A stretch of 64,000 nt of DNA from Formicarius rufipectus. Taxonomy: Eukaryota; Chordata; Aves; Passeriformes; Formicariidae. Below, one piece after another: positions 11,851 through 24,758 of this stretch. Within the stretch, counting starts at the first letter, position 1, and each line of letters starts with the position of its first letter. The notes under the pieces are model-generated. The model was not told the DNA's origin and made no database searches. It saw only the letters and a program-made list of their open reading frames with translations. The position numbers and the translations under genes are program-made. The stretch lies in contig VXAU01003166.1 in NCBI GenBank assembly GCA_013399695.1, positions 250,719-314,718 of the forward strand, given 5' to 3'.

Positions 11851-14800
11851 GTGTCACCTCTTGGGGTACCGCTAAGGATGTTGCACTCCCTAACGGCAGG
11901 TGGATGCACTTGGACATCTGGCTTCTTAGGAGGCATCAGGGAAAGCTGGGTTCCAGTCAGACAAGGAGCACTGCTTCTGACGCAAGACTGCTCAGCTTGT
12001 GTACATGCACTTCTGAAAGGTGAATGTGCCTAATTAGCAGGTGTAAAACCTGAGCATAAACTCTAAATTATTGGTTGTAAATACCACTAAAAGAGCTACC
12101 GTAAAAGGAGTAGACAGATGCAAATGCAGGCGTGGAAACATTAGCTTAAGTTTGCCCACCTGACCCTGACTTGTCATCCTTGCACATGTGTATTGTGGTA
12201 CAGTCTGTCATTGCATTACCACATACAGGCAGCTTTTAATTACGTCCGGTCAATTAGCCTGAGTTGCAGAGGGCATCACTGCCATCCTGGTGGTACACAC
12301 ACCCCACATTCTGCAGACGCTGCAGACGCAACGATCTGCTCCTGGGACAAGCTTAGGTCAAGAGGGTGGATACAGCTGCTTTCACAGAGATCAAAGTCTG
12401 AGCTGATAAACTTTGTTGGCCCTGCTGCTGGCTTTTGGCATGAGCTGATCATATGCCGTCATGCTTTACTTCTGGGAAGGGGAACAAGCATGACACAGAG
12501 GCAGCTCATGTCTTTAGTTCAGGTTTCTAACTTGGCTTGAAATGGGAAGCAGCCCTGTGCTCGGAGGGTGGGGAAGGCACAGAGGATGCCCCAGTCTCAG
12601 CATTACCTCTCCACATCTCCTGAAGGGCTTGAAGTTCAAGTGGGACTCAGTGGGAACTAGCTGGGATGTGAGAGATGTTGCAGGTCCAGGCACAATGCTC
12701 AAACAGTACAAAAAATATTTCTGGTACCCAAGATGAGCCACTGCTAAAATCACTGTGTCATTTGTACCCCATACTCATGAGTTTCTTCTCCATCGGGGAG
12801 GCTTTTATCTCTGGTAATGGAGCATGGACTATACTACTCTTCCTTCCTGTTGTAGTCATGGCACATTATTTATAAGCCACTGAAATGTATCTTAATATTT
12901 CACTTAAGATTCAAAAAGCAGAGGGGAATGGTTAAGTTTTAATTCTTCAGAAGGAGCAACAACCATCCAGATTGGTGTGGGATCACAAGAAAAGGACCAA
13001 GAAACAGCAGTATAGTACTTGCCAGGCATGGGCAGGGGAGACCTCTGAGGAAATCAGCTCAGGCACTCATCCTACCTCTCTTTCAGGCACCTGGTAAGTC
13101 AGTGAATTGAGCAATACATAACAAGTAAAAGTTGCACAAGGCAGGATTTTAGTTTGCACCTTACCACAGCCTCCCAATTGCACATAGTATCTGACCAGCT
13201 CAGGTAGGTCAAGAGCTGTGCAACTGTCTTCCTTCCCTGCAAAGCAATGCCTTGGTTGCAGCAGTATATCTTTACTCAGCCTCAGCAAAGCTACAGAAGC
13301 CAGCACTTGCTCTTTATTTACTTCTCCCAGTCTCTTATTACTCCTCTACATTTCCACAAACTCCATGATCTCTCTTTTTACCCCATGTCTGGAAAGGTAC
13401 AATTTACCCAAGGGACACTGCTAGTCACATGAGAATTGTGTGGCTTCAGTACGGGACACACAGCACCACCAACCATGCATGAGTGAATTGTTTAAAGGAG
13501 ACAAGTCCTGCCAAGTCTGTGCATCTCCACCACAGGGAGCATATATTCATTTTGGAAGTCTTGTTGCATTACTGTCCTTTCCTCCATGAGTTTAGATGTT
13601 GCATTTTTCTTAGTTTTTCATTGCAAACAGAACTGATTCCATATCTCATGCGAGGGGCACTGGCACTTTCCACCAGTCAGGTGGAGATGACATGTCATTT
13701 TCCTTTGATCAGAATACAGCTCCTATCATTGCAGGCACTGAGGAGTCAGTTGGCTCCAGTCATGCACATACTGGTTTTTTCACCAGTAACATTGTGTGGT
13801 GTCAAATCCAAATTCAGTAGCTTCTCAGCTGCCCCCAGGATTGCTCTTGGTATGTCTGTTCAATAGTAGATGTAGTAAGAGTGGAGCAGTCCCAGAGGTT
13901 AATCTCAGCCTCACAAGTTGAGTCTGTGGAGTCTCTCTCTTATAGCCAAAGGAGAGGAAAAAAATCTTCCATGGGGCATTTTGAGTGTTTCACACTGGGC
14001 TTCAGCTCCAATGTGCCCCTCAGAGAGGCCAGTCCCCCTGCACTAACTGCAGGGGCGATAGCTTCCCTTAACTGGAGTTAAACCTCAAGACTCAGAGTAT
14101 TAATTTGTGAACACATCAGCCTGGGCCAACCTTCCACATCACTACATTTCAACAAGCACTTGCTGACCTCAGAGATTGAGACATGTCAGAAGGAATATCA
14201 GTCATGAGCAGTGATAAATATGTGAAATGATTCCTTGTGTATTTATTTATGACAGGGAAAATCTTTTGTTGAACTGCACTGCTTTCTTGCATGTGCATGA
14301 ACTGTCTTCCCTGTGTTGGCTGCTGTAAATTTAGGTTGGGATGCTACTATGGGTGGCATTGACATTTACCCATGGCAGTGAAAGGTTGCATGATGGTTTG
14401 CTTTCACAACACATACAACATGGAAGTGAAAGAGTGGGCTAACAGGGTAAAAGAAAGGTTCTACTTGACCTCTCACTTGTGCTGCAGGTGGTAGCAGGCA
14501 CCTAGTCATAGCCCACAGGGACTGCTTCACAGCTTCCCATCCCCATACCACTGCTGTACTCCTCCCCTGGCTTGCAGTGGCTACTGATAGCCTGGCTGAG
14601 GTGTGAGTCTACAGCAACAACCTCTAGGGGATTCCTGGCGATAGAGACAAGAGGGCAGAGCCACTGGCAGATGAGAAGGAATCTGGTTTCCTGCTGCAGC
14701 AAGCTTCAGGAAGCAGGGAGGTGGGATTAGGCAATCTCACCCGGTTTGGCAGGGCCTCTCTGGCCTGCTGCAGTGTGTCTTGCTCAGCAGTGCCAGAAAG

Positions 14801-17800
14801 GGAGGAGAGGCTGATGAGTGCTGTAGGCTATTGTCATTTCCTCCTCTTTCCACAGCTATCAGGAGGGTGCCTTTAGGCATCATATTAATGAGTTTGTGGC
14901 CTTTTGGCCATACTGTGGTATCTGTCATTGCTAATGTTTCCCCACCCCAAGTATAGCACTTACTTAGTCTCAGCAAAGATGTTGTAGACAGAGCAATCCC
15001 AAACCTATACCCACTTAGGCTAGCAAAATTATCCTTTTTCAAGAAGTCCCTTCAATATTCTGCACTTAGACCCAACAGTGATGTTCTTTCATCATACCAA
15101 GACCACATTTAAAGGTATAAACCCATAAGGCAGCAAAGTAGCAGTAAGGGCAGTAGCCTGTGTGTCTGCACCTGCTCATTTAGAACTTTCAGTCTTGCCA
15201 GTTTGTCTCAGCAGGTAAATGTTAAAATCATGTCCAAAACATGGGACATTAAGGTTTTAATGACAAATAGTTTTGCTGAAGCAAGTCCTTAATTTTGAGC
15301 AACTTATTGAGGGAAATACCTGGTAATTAAGATTTTGACAGTATGTCCAGGATATGGAGATGACCTCCTCCTTCAGTGAAGGCCACACTGTTGATGTACG
15401 GAGACACACGTCTTCTTACCTCTGGTTCCTGCTTCCCTACAACTTTATTGGCACAAACAGCTATACAAATCTATACAGTGAATATGGTTAGATATAAGTG
15501 TGGTGTAGGTAGGAGTATTCCCTGTTCATCATTGTTTCTGTGATCTCTCACAAATTCAGCGCTGCCGGTTTGCCATCACTGCTAATTCTTCACAGTCTGA
15601 ATTTCTGTTGTCCTCTGAACCTGGGAACCCAGTTTACTCACTTTTTCCTTCTTCTTTGAGAAGAAGAATTTTATTATTCTAGATAGAGCTGCTTCCTAAC
15701 CTTCCTCACACCTCTGGGTGAGGACGCATACAGGCATTAGAATGGTGAGTGTTTCTCTGCATTAATCTCTCTCCTGTCCAACTGCATTTTCCCAAGCACT
15801 CATGTGCTGTCACCAGCTTGCACCGATCCAGCCCCCTAATGCTCTTTGTGGTAATTGTTAATATTTTTATTGCCATAAACCTTTTCACTCTCGAACTATG
15901 ACCCCACTGATTTAAACACTGGTTTAAGCAGGGAAAATGTGGGGCCTGCAGGAGTGTGTAGCAAAAGGAATAACTGGGCTCCACATGGTGCTGCAAAACA
16001 GAATTAAATACATGCAAACTAACTTCCTTTCTCCAAATTCTCCTAATTATAGTTGCTATAGAGTTTACTTGTAATCAGAGTAGGGATGACATTTCAAACT
16101 GAAGAGTGATTATTAAATTGACACTTCCTTTAAAATGTGCTTGAAGTCAAGGCTGACATGCTAATTGAATTTTATTAGCAAGAAACGTCTGTTTTAGTAG
16201 GGAAACTTCCTAATCTCTCTCACAAGTTCACATTAAGTGCACAGCTATTGAATGTTTTCCATCATTACTACCTGACATTGCTAGTCAGAAAAAAGCCTCA
16301 TTGGAGCATCCACCTGAGCAGCAAATGCTGTAATCTCCTTTGATATCAATAGTACTTTTACATTCATACATCCCATTGACTGCTACCACTAGGAGTTATC
16401 AAGGAAGAAAAAACCCAACTTATTTAAGCCTTAAAAATACTGGTTGTTAAGAATGTGCAATAAATTCAAGACCAGATCAAAATTAAGTTGGGAATTGCTG
16501 GCAAATTTCAGGGTCCCCTAAAAAATATTAATCATTTCCAACAGCTCTAATCTGACAGGTGTAAATATCCACACTGTTATCCTAGAGAATATTGACATTC
16601 AGTTTGTCATCTCAGAAGAAGAGAGTTATGTAGAGGACAGCTGGAATGCCTTTTCTAGACCCCATACCAGAACACAACACAGCAGAGTAACTGCGCCACT
16701 GGAGCAGCTTCCAGTCCTGAGCTGGACTTTATGGAAACTAGGTTCTATAATATGTGCTGTGCCTCTCTCTTTTGGGAAAGGGCAGGTGGGTCCTTCTTCA
16801 GAAGACAAAGCTCTCAAAATAATCTCAGGCTCTGCTCTATATAGGAGAGCTCTTTCGGGGTCAGAATTGCCAGTGACCTCAGCTGGAGTGTGGGGACACC
16901 TGCCTCCAGCTTATGCAAAGAAGTGGTTAATTCAGTCTCTACAGTCCCAAGTAGGAACGTTCAGGATGACAAAAAGTTAACACAGGCGGTTAGATCTTAG
17001 TAAAATACAATAAAGAGGAAGCAGACAAAAATATTGTGTTCGTTATGAAGAAGTATAATCCATTCTAGAGAAACAGAAGGGAGAAAGATGTTTTACTTCC
17101 AGTGTGAGATCCATCCACCCTCTTTGTTGCTCTGACTTCTTAATTACACTTGATTTGATAGCAGTGGGGGTTTAACCTACGTTGTGGATATTTTCGCTGT
17201 TCTCTTTAATTTTGCCTGCTGGCATCAGGCAGTTTGTGTACATTAAGCCAAGTCTGCAGTCTTGATTCAGGATTCATGTGACCTCAGCTGACATTTTGCC
17301 TATATCAGGACAGTGAGAGCAACACTAGTTCAGAGAAAGGAAGTTTTATCGAGAATAGAAAGTGAAATGCCCATCATCAACAGGTGAACATTTGTTCAGT
17401 ATTAACAACACACATTTTTACACACTCCAAAATAATTTGGCGCGTGCAGATTGCATGATGAGTGTGTCCTAACTCTATTATGCAATCTAAATGTGGATTT
17501 TCAAGTTTCTGTATTCTGGTGCCAATCCAGCCTGTGGTTTATGTCACCAAGTCAAGGACAGTGAAATGTTACTTCCACCCCTTATGCTTATGGTGAAGAG
17601 CTGGAGAAGGAGATACTCTGGGAAAGGCCAGCTCAGGTCAATGCCTCTGCACTTTCTGTTACTTCTCCCAGAGGTGAGGAGCTTTAGTTTGGTTGGGTGG
17701 GTGTTTGCCTGCCTCTACCTTTCTGTGTTGTGGCATGACCTTATCTCACTCAACTCTGGATGCTGCTGCTTAGAGGCCAAGCACACTGAGTAAGCTACCT

Positions 17801-20800
17801 CTGCAGTTCTGAGAGAGGAGAGTTAGTCCAAACTACAGGTTTCCTAACAGCATCTCCTGCCTGCCATTCCCCCAGTGTTTTAGCCAGGCTCCCGCCATTG
17901 GGCTCTTTGATATGGATTCCAGCAGAGGAGGAGCAAGAGGAAATCAGGTTGGTTTCATCTTTCCAGACTCATGAGAGAGAATGCATTAGGGCATTGCAAG
18001 GTCTGGCCTACAGTGTACAGGCCATATTCCAGCTCAGTGTGGCAGAAGTTTAATTTATTGAAAAGCCCATGATCCAGGGGTCCAAAATGCCAAAAACTGA
18101 GCAAATGAGAAATTAATACTACCGGGGTAAGTAAATGCAAAAGCTCATGCTACCCTGCACGTAGTCTTTCCAGCTGTATGATTTCCATTTTGAATAAATT
18201 TTCTCTGCCAGGAGTAACTCTTTGATTTAGAAAGAAATAAAAATAACAAAAGATACATAATTACCTTGTAGGTGGGCTAATTCCTTCTTCCATGTCTTTG
18301 TCCACAACGGAGGCAATAAGCATAGTTTCATGCTCAGTGGCTTGGCAGTGCTTCCAACCCTCTGCCAACAAGGGAAAGGCATCCTAAACATTTATATTTT
18401 AACTCTTACCATAAAGCAGCAGAGACTAGTTCATACCCTTGAGCAGGATGAATAGTTCCTCCACATGGCAGTACTCGTACTGGAAGCAGGGCCAGTGACC
18501 CAGCTTTTAAGAAGAATCTTCATCAGATATAAATCATTTTTAGTGGGAGTTCACTTGTGGTCTCATCATGGCCAGTCAAATTGGCTTCCTGTTTTATTTA
18601 ACAAGTAATACTATAAGTACTCTGAAAATGCACCACAATAGGAGAAGTCTGATGAAGAGAGTGATTACTATTTCAAAGGAAAAGAAAGTTTATAGAATTG
18701 TAATTAGTTTTCTTCTCTTAAACCAGAAAAATATGGTAGAGAAGCTGAAAAGGTATCTTTGGGGTTTTAAAAAGAGATGCAGAAACATGTTGAATAATGG
18801 AATGTCTTTAGAGTCTGCATTTATTTTAGGGATAAACAGAGCTATTCTACAGCTGCCCACCTTTATATCTACTCTTTCTGTGTTCTGCCTAATGGGGTCT
18901 CTTCCTTGTGTACAGAAAAAGCCCAGCCCTATCCTGTTTACAGTTGAGTTGCAATGTGCTGAAAATTATTACTTCAGATTTTGTACATTAAATCTGTCTG
19001 TTGGCAAGAGGAAAACCCTCTCATATTATCTAATTATGGCTTCAAGCAGCACTAATGAAGAAGTTGCACAGGCTGGGGCCTGTTCTCTCTTCTCTGGAGG
19101 CGTCAACAGAGAGTCTGTGGTTGTGGTCACATAGAAGTGGGGAGGGAGTCTGGGGCTGCCAGGCACAACAGCCTTTGGAGGGGAGTTTAGCACTCAAGAA
19201 CGGATGTGTAGAGTCAAGTCCACAGTCCCAATGTACAAATGCAGCCTTGATTCATGAAGTGAGTCCCCCACCAATGCCTCCTTCCCCCCCACCCTGGTAA
19301 CCTCAGCTGGGATGTGTCTCGGTGACAGCCAAGCTGTGTGAAATTAGAGTCCTCCAAGCTTCGGAAAGGAGAGGTGTGCCACTGTGCCAGCACAGCCACA
19401 GCACATGTCTACAAGTGTTTTCCTGGCAGTGGGCTGGAAGCCAGAGTGAGGAGCAGCTGTCCAGCTTTGGAAAAGTTGTGTCTGGCTGATGGTGAGATTC
19501 AGGTATATACCCCCTGGAATCGAATGAACTACTGATGTAAATAAGGCAAGCTCAGTGGAGACTCGTGCTAGACGAGCCAGGCTGTGTATTTACAGCAAGG
19601 ACTGTGACATGGCAATGGAGATCAGTGAACTTGCTAGTTTAGTACCAGTCACAATTTAGCTGCAAAACCCACTGTAAAAGCCTAACATAAAAGTCACATC
19701 TGAGTTCCCTCCTGCCATTTCGTACCTGTTACAGATTCTAAAGCTAACTATTTTAGCACTTGCTGTACTAATTTTGTAAACACAGTTGAAACCATGGCAT
19801 GGGCATATATGTAGTCATTTAGAGTAGTGCAGAAAATACTATAGATAACAAAGAGAATGAGAAGAAGCTCCACTGATGGCTGGCCTACATGAAATAAAAA
19901 GGGATTCAAACTTAGATATCAGTTAATTGGGATTTTACTCTACATATCCTTAATCTCTGGGATGAAGAATCTAGCAAAGCTGTGATTTATTTACCATAGA
20001 TGCACTCAAAGGATACTACATAGCTTAGTGTTCTGGCACAGTGAAAGTTATTTGCAATAATGATTTTTTTTAATTCTTTGGAGAAAAGTGAGTGCACATT
20101 CCCTTCCCCCACCAAATTAAAAAAAAAAAAAAAAGGCAGAGTAACATTCAAAGGCTCATTAAAAGCAACCAGGGAAAATAGATTATGGAGACTTCAAAGA
20201 CTCAGGATACTGGTTAAGAATCAGCTCTCTTTTTCAAAGAAAATATTATTAGCTAATCCTTGAAATTTGGGTTTTGGCAGATGACACAGTATTTCCTGCA
20301 GGTGTAAAAACTAGACAGTATTAAAAGGGTTTTGATAATGCACAAAAAAACTTCCAAACTAGACTTACAGTTCCATCTGTTCAAGGCAGCCTTTGACAGT
20401 CCCTGATCGCTCATACATGTGCTGAAATGTAGCAGTGTTTAGGAGACTCTAACTACATTAAGTTGTATGTCTTCTCTACTGAGAAAGCATGTCTGTTAAG
20501 ATAGTGGGTTTGGGGATTTTTCTAGTAGTAAAAATACTGACTTAATTATTGCTATTATCAGTAATATCAGGGCAACTAACAGAAAAACCAATGTAATGAA
20601 CAGTGGAAACAACACCTCCATGTGGGTTAACAACTACGTGAATAAAACACCATGCACATGCAAACAAACATCACACCATGCCACCTTCCTGCCCACGTTA
20701 GTATGGATATGCTTTGACACATTGTCTCTTTTAAGATCTTCTTTACAAGGTCCCTTGTGTGTGTTTTTGTCTGTTCTATCCATGGCTAATCCAAACTCCT

Positions 20801-23800
20801 CCATGAGTTAGAAGTCCCTGGTTATCAAAAGAGACAAGGCCAGCCACATCTGTCCCAAGTCCTTTGTTGAACTGAGATCCTTTGGCTTTGATTTAAAACT
20901 TGAACATTTCACAATGACAATTTTCCCACTGAGACTTTCGCGTAAAATTTGGCCCAAAAGACACCCAAAGCTATGTCTTACTGTTTCCATGGCAACCAAC
21001 TGCTTGCTATCAAATAACCACGCTTAAGATGCGTTTAGCAGGTAGCAACCTGAAAAGGAGCACCTGAATGAATAAGGCATGATGGACTAGCAACAAAATT
21101 TGCAAGGAAACTTATTTTATTCTCTAGAAATCCAAAGAGTTGTTCTGTAGGTTTTAATTTTCAAATATAAGCTGAACAACATTGCATATAAATTCAATGA
21201 AGACATTCAGGTGTATGAAATTCAAACTACAACCCAACTGAAATTCACAACTTACAGAAAAGAGATGATGGGAGCTCATTAAGTCTAGCATTATTGTGTA
21301 TTAGGAAACATAAATGTCAGAGGGATACAATAAAGCTTACTACTTTTCTGAGTGCTTTGCACATGTCTTGTAGAAAGTATTTTGAAGTTTTTGAGATCTG
21401 GAATATGTTATATGGACACTTGCATTTGCTTGTAGGAGACAACTTCTATTACTCACAAGTTCATTCTCTGGTGTGTACTTTGCCCCCATACACAGCATCA
21501 GGTATGCAGGGCTGACACCTAATATCAGGAAACTTGACACAGTTGTAATTCTTAGAGCCATGTATGTATGTGCCACAAAAGAGACACAGAATAGAATGTT
21601 GAAAAGTTAAGCTGGTTCAAAAGTGAATATTTGACTTGTCTGTTTTGATTTGGCAGCCAGAATAACTACATATTTTCCAATACGTATATTTAATTAGTTG
21701 TCTCTGAACTGGGAGAGCTGGGACAAACCCCACCACCCCCAAAAAAACCCAAATGCAGACACAAAACCCACCTAGATCCACATTTAAGCCATTGCACAAG
21801 TGTTTTGATTTTAAAAAGCATCTCTTTTTGGCCCTTATTGCTCTAGTTTTATTGACATTTTTGCAGATGAGTCTAAATGCCTGCTGAAAAGTTTAATATG
21901 ATATAATACGGTTCAGAGAACAAGAGTACTCAAGAGATATTATAATTATTTTTTTTTTTTAAGAAAAGAAGTTTAAAACAATTTGGGTGCTCTGGAGTAT
22001 TTATTGCTCAAAGGAAAATTAATCTAGAAGTAAATGAAATAAATGTTTCTGAAAATAAAAAGGCTACATCTCAAGTACAGGGCATCTGAGCAGAGCTGTA
22101 AAAGTTATTAAAATTCTCATTTCTTTTGCACAGATTTATTTTCCTGCACATGACAAAAAATGTTGTATGTACTGTATGGTCTGCCCCTGATCCTGGCACA
22201 GACTCTTCCTCATGGGCAGAGGCCATTGAGGGCAGGTAGGGTAAGGAGTGAGGCAAGAAGTTGCAGAAAAAGCACACATTGGGGGGTACCATGATCCTAA
22301 TATGAGTCTCCTAACTGTAATTATAAGCAGTAAAAGTATCTAGAACCCTTGTACTCATTCTTTACTTTGTATTGTGGTACAGTGAGTTGTTCATCTTGCT
22401 AAGACCAGACTCATGGTCTAAAACTGTCTTATCTGTCCCTGGTTTATAGAGGTACTGTGTTCCTAACTTGGACATCTCAGCTATAAACTCAGTATCAAAA
22501 GTCAGGTGGAATGAATCTGGACCCCTGTATCTCCCCTTTGGTGGAGGATATGCTCACAACAGACCTCAACACTTCCTGTATTAGCTTAGCAATGTCACGT
22601 TTTTCAGTAGACTTACCAAAGCATCTTGCTCTTCTCATCTACAAGGCAGAGAAACAGTGACTCCTGGAAGATTTTGAGCAAGGATGAGCTATATGAGGGG
22701 AAATGTTGGAAAAGGAGAGTGGTCACAGTGAACTATAAAAGCCACAGTGGTTATAAAGTACCTTAATACTTTTACCCATTGTGAGTAAGTAGGAAAAGTA
22801 AGTAGGATAACCAGTTTAAAGGAGGTGGCACTGAGTCATGATGTATGATTTTTCCTGCATGGAAATTTTTTGAAGGTAGTATAACATTTACTCATCATCC
22901 ATTATGTTCAACAAGAGAACACTACCCTGTTCATTCACTAGAATAACAATACCTGTAAGAACTATGATGGGATCCTTATCCTGCCCATTGTACTTGAAGT
23001 ATTGGCTATGAATTTTATGTTGATTTCTCCATGCCTGCTATAGTATCTGTTATCAATTTTAGTTTCCAAATTATGTGTGCTATTGCTACTTTAATTAAAA
23101 CATTTGCTTAGTTAGGAATATTTACTCTTCTACACTATCTTGACAGCAGTCAAGGCTATACAGGTAAATAAAAGTGTTCTTAGTATCTGAGTAAGAACTG
23201 AGGGCACTCCCTCTGGTTCCTTATTGTATAGCATATGCTACCCACCCTGGTCTCTCTTTGTGCAGGGGCAATGATGTTGCAGTGAGGCTGTTGACTGCAC
23301 GATGTCCGGATTCTCTTCAAAAGAGTGATGCAGTGCCCAGAATATTTAGGACTATGCTACTTTCAGAATTGCAAGTAATCTATTAAAAAAAGGCTTTGAT
23401 AATCAAGAGGAAGGAGAAGCATGAGGAAAGAAGGACATTTTTTTTCAACCTTGTTCTTAGAAGTTTACCTACATTTGTTACTATTTTAACATTTGTCACA
23501 ATACTTAAAATCTTACCACAGGCAAAATGTCTCAACAATATTGTTTTCACTTCAAAACTAGAAACAGAATTCCAGTCCTGTGAGTCTGCCTTAGCAAGCA
23601 TACAACACCAAGCATTGCAAAGTAAAATCAAATTGAAATGTCAATTCAGAAAAATCCATGCACAGAACATGTTAAAAATTCACTGCAACATCACTGATCA
23701 AGCACAAGGTCTTAGGTTACATGAAATGAGTTACTAAAGCACAAATTGTTGAGAGCTACTTATCTTGCTCTCCATAATTAATTTAATACCTTAGTTGAGG

Positions 23801-24609
23801 AGAACAAAGGTTAAGGCTTACTATCCAGTGGGGGTCACTGTTTAAGAATAGCCTCGAATTTTTCTTCTACTGAAGTTCAAACACATCCTAAAAACACCAG
23901 GCATAATTCATACAGCTCATGCAAATGTATTGGATTTTGATTGGAGTAGTTCACATCAACTGTCAAAGTGAATCCTATGCAAAGGTAAAGAGTTCGGACT
24001 GCAGGAAGTAAATTATCAGATAATTAACACTATATGCATAACAAAGAAGCGGAACAAAACATGGGAGGGTGGGAACATGCGTTTGACCTCAGGCAGGACT
24101 TGGCCAGAATGCTGTGGTCATGGAATAAGGAGTTACAAAGGTCAACTAGCAGCCCTTCATCCTGCCAGGGTGGCGTTTAGAAACCTTCACATCCTGGTTA
24201 TCACATTTTGCAGTTGCAAAGCCTTTTCCCACAAACTTTCACCCAAACCTTACTTTTAGTAGAAAAGCAGTGGACTTCCAAGGTGCAGTTTGGAGAGGAC
24301 TCCACACACAACCACAGTGGGGTTCACCAAAGGAACAATGTTCCAGAAGAAGCAGGGAAAGTTTTATGGCATGGGATGGCATTTAAACAAACACACCTGC
24401 CCTTTTGTTAGCCACCCTTCCTGGCACTAAGGTTTTCCTAGTAAGAGCAAGAGCTTAATGCAACTGTGAACTGAGTGCCCATATTTGACCTGGTGTGAAC
24501 TGAAAGGTGCCTGGGGGTCTACTTTGACACCACTTTCTGTCAATGTCGGGTGGCACAGCTCAAATTACTTCACTGACATCAGATCTTTCATTTCACAGAC
24601 GACTTGTTT
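11851..24609. other. 5' flank of NHS, no gene seen
   Basis: About 12.8 kb of AT-rich DNA upstream of the NHS promoter. It has an A16 run at 20119-20134 and a small perfect stem (8 bp, 5-base loop) at 14035-14055. The longest open frame is 18568-19134 (188 codons), which I cannot identify and treat as doubtful. No CR1 tail, tRNA or LTR end was recognised. Confidence 0.5.
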
Positions 24610-24611
24610 CT

Positions 24612-24758
24612 GACTTCACAGAATATTCTGAGCTGGAAGGGACCCACAAGGATCATCCAGTCTCACTCTTAAGTGAAAGGCCCTTACAGGAATCAAACCC
24701 ATGATCGTGGTGTTATTTCCATCACGTTTAACCACTTGAGCTAATCTTTCAGTCATCC
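24612..24758 (-). mobile_element. tRNA-Ile/CR1 composite SINE (TguSINE1 type)
   Basis: Read on the minus strand, the element begins with a tRNA-like head. The internal promoter A box TAGCTCAAGTGG is at 24743-24732 and the B box GGTTTGATTCC at 24699-24689. Between them is AATAACACCACGATCATGGG, close to the anticodon arm and variable loop of tRNA-Ile(AAU). The head is followed by a CR1-like tail (GGATGATCCTTGTGGGTCCC, then TTCCAGCTCAGAATATTCTGTG) reaching about 24612. Composite SINEs of this build are known from passerines and are moved in trans by CR1-X LINEs. The copy has several mutations, so it is not young. There is no target-site duplication, as usual for CR1-mobilised elements. Confidence 0.82.

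Noticed and set aside
11088..11936. Frames of 138-221 codons crossing the N gap
   Set aside because: Much of each frame is unresolved bases read as open, so the lengths mean nothing.
14035..14055. Small hairpin CCCCTGCA with a 5-base loop as an RNA gene or terminator
   Set aside because: An 8-bp stem is expected by chance in 64 kb, and there is no transcript context.
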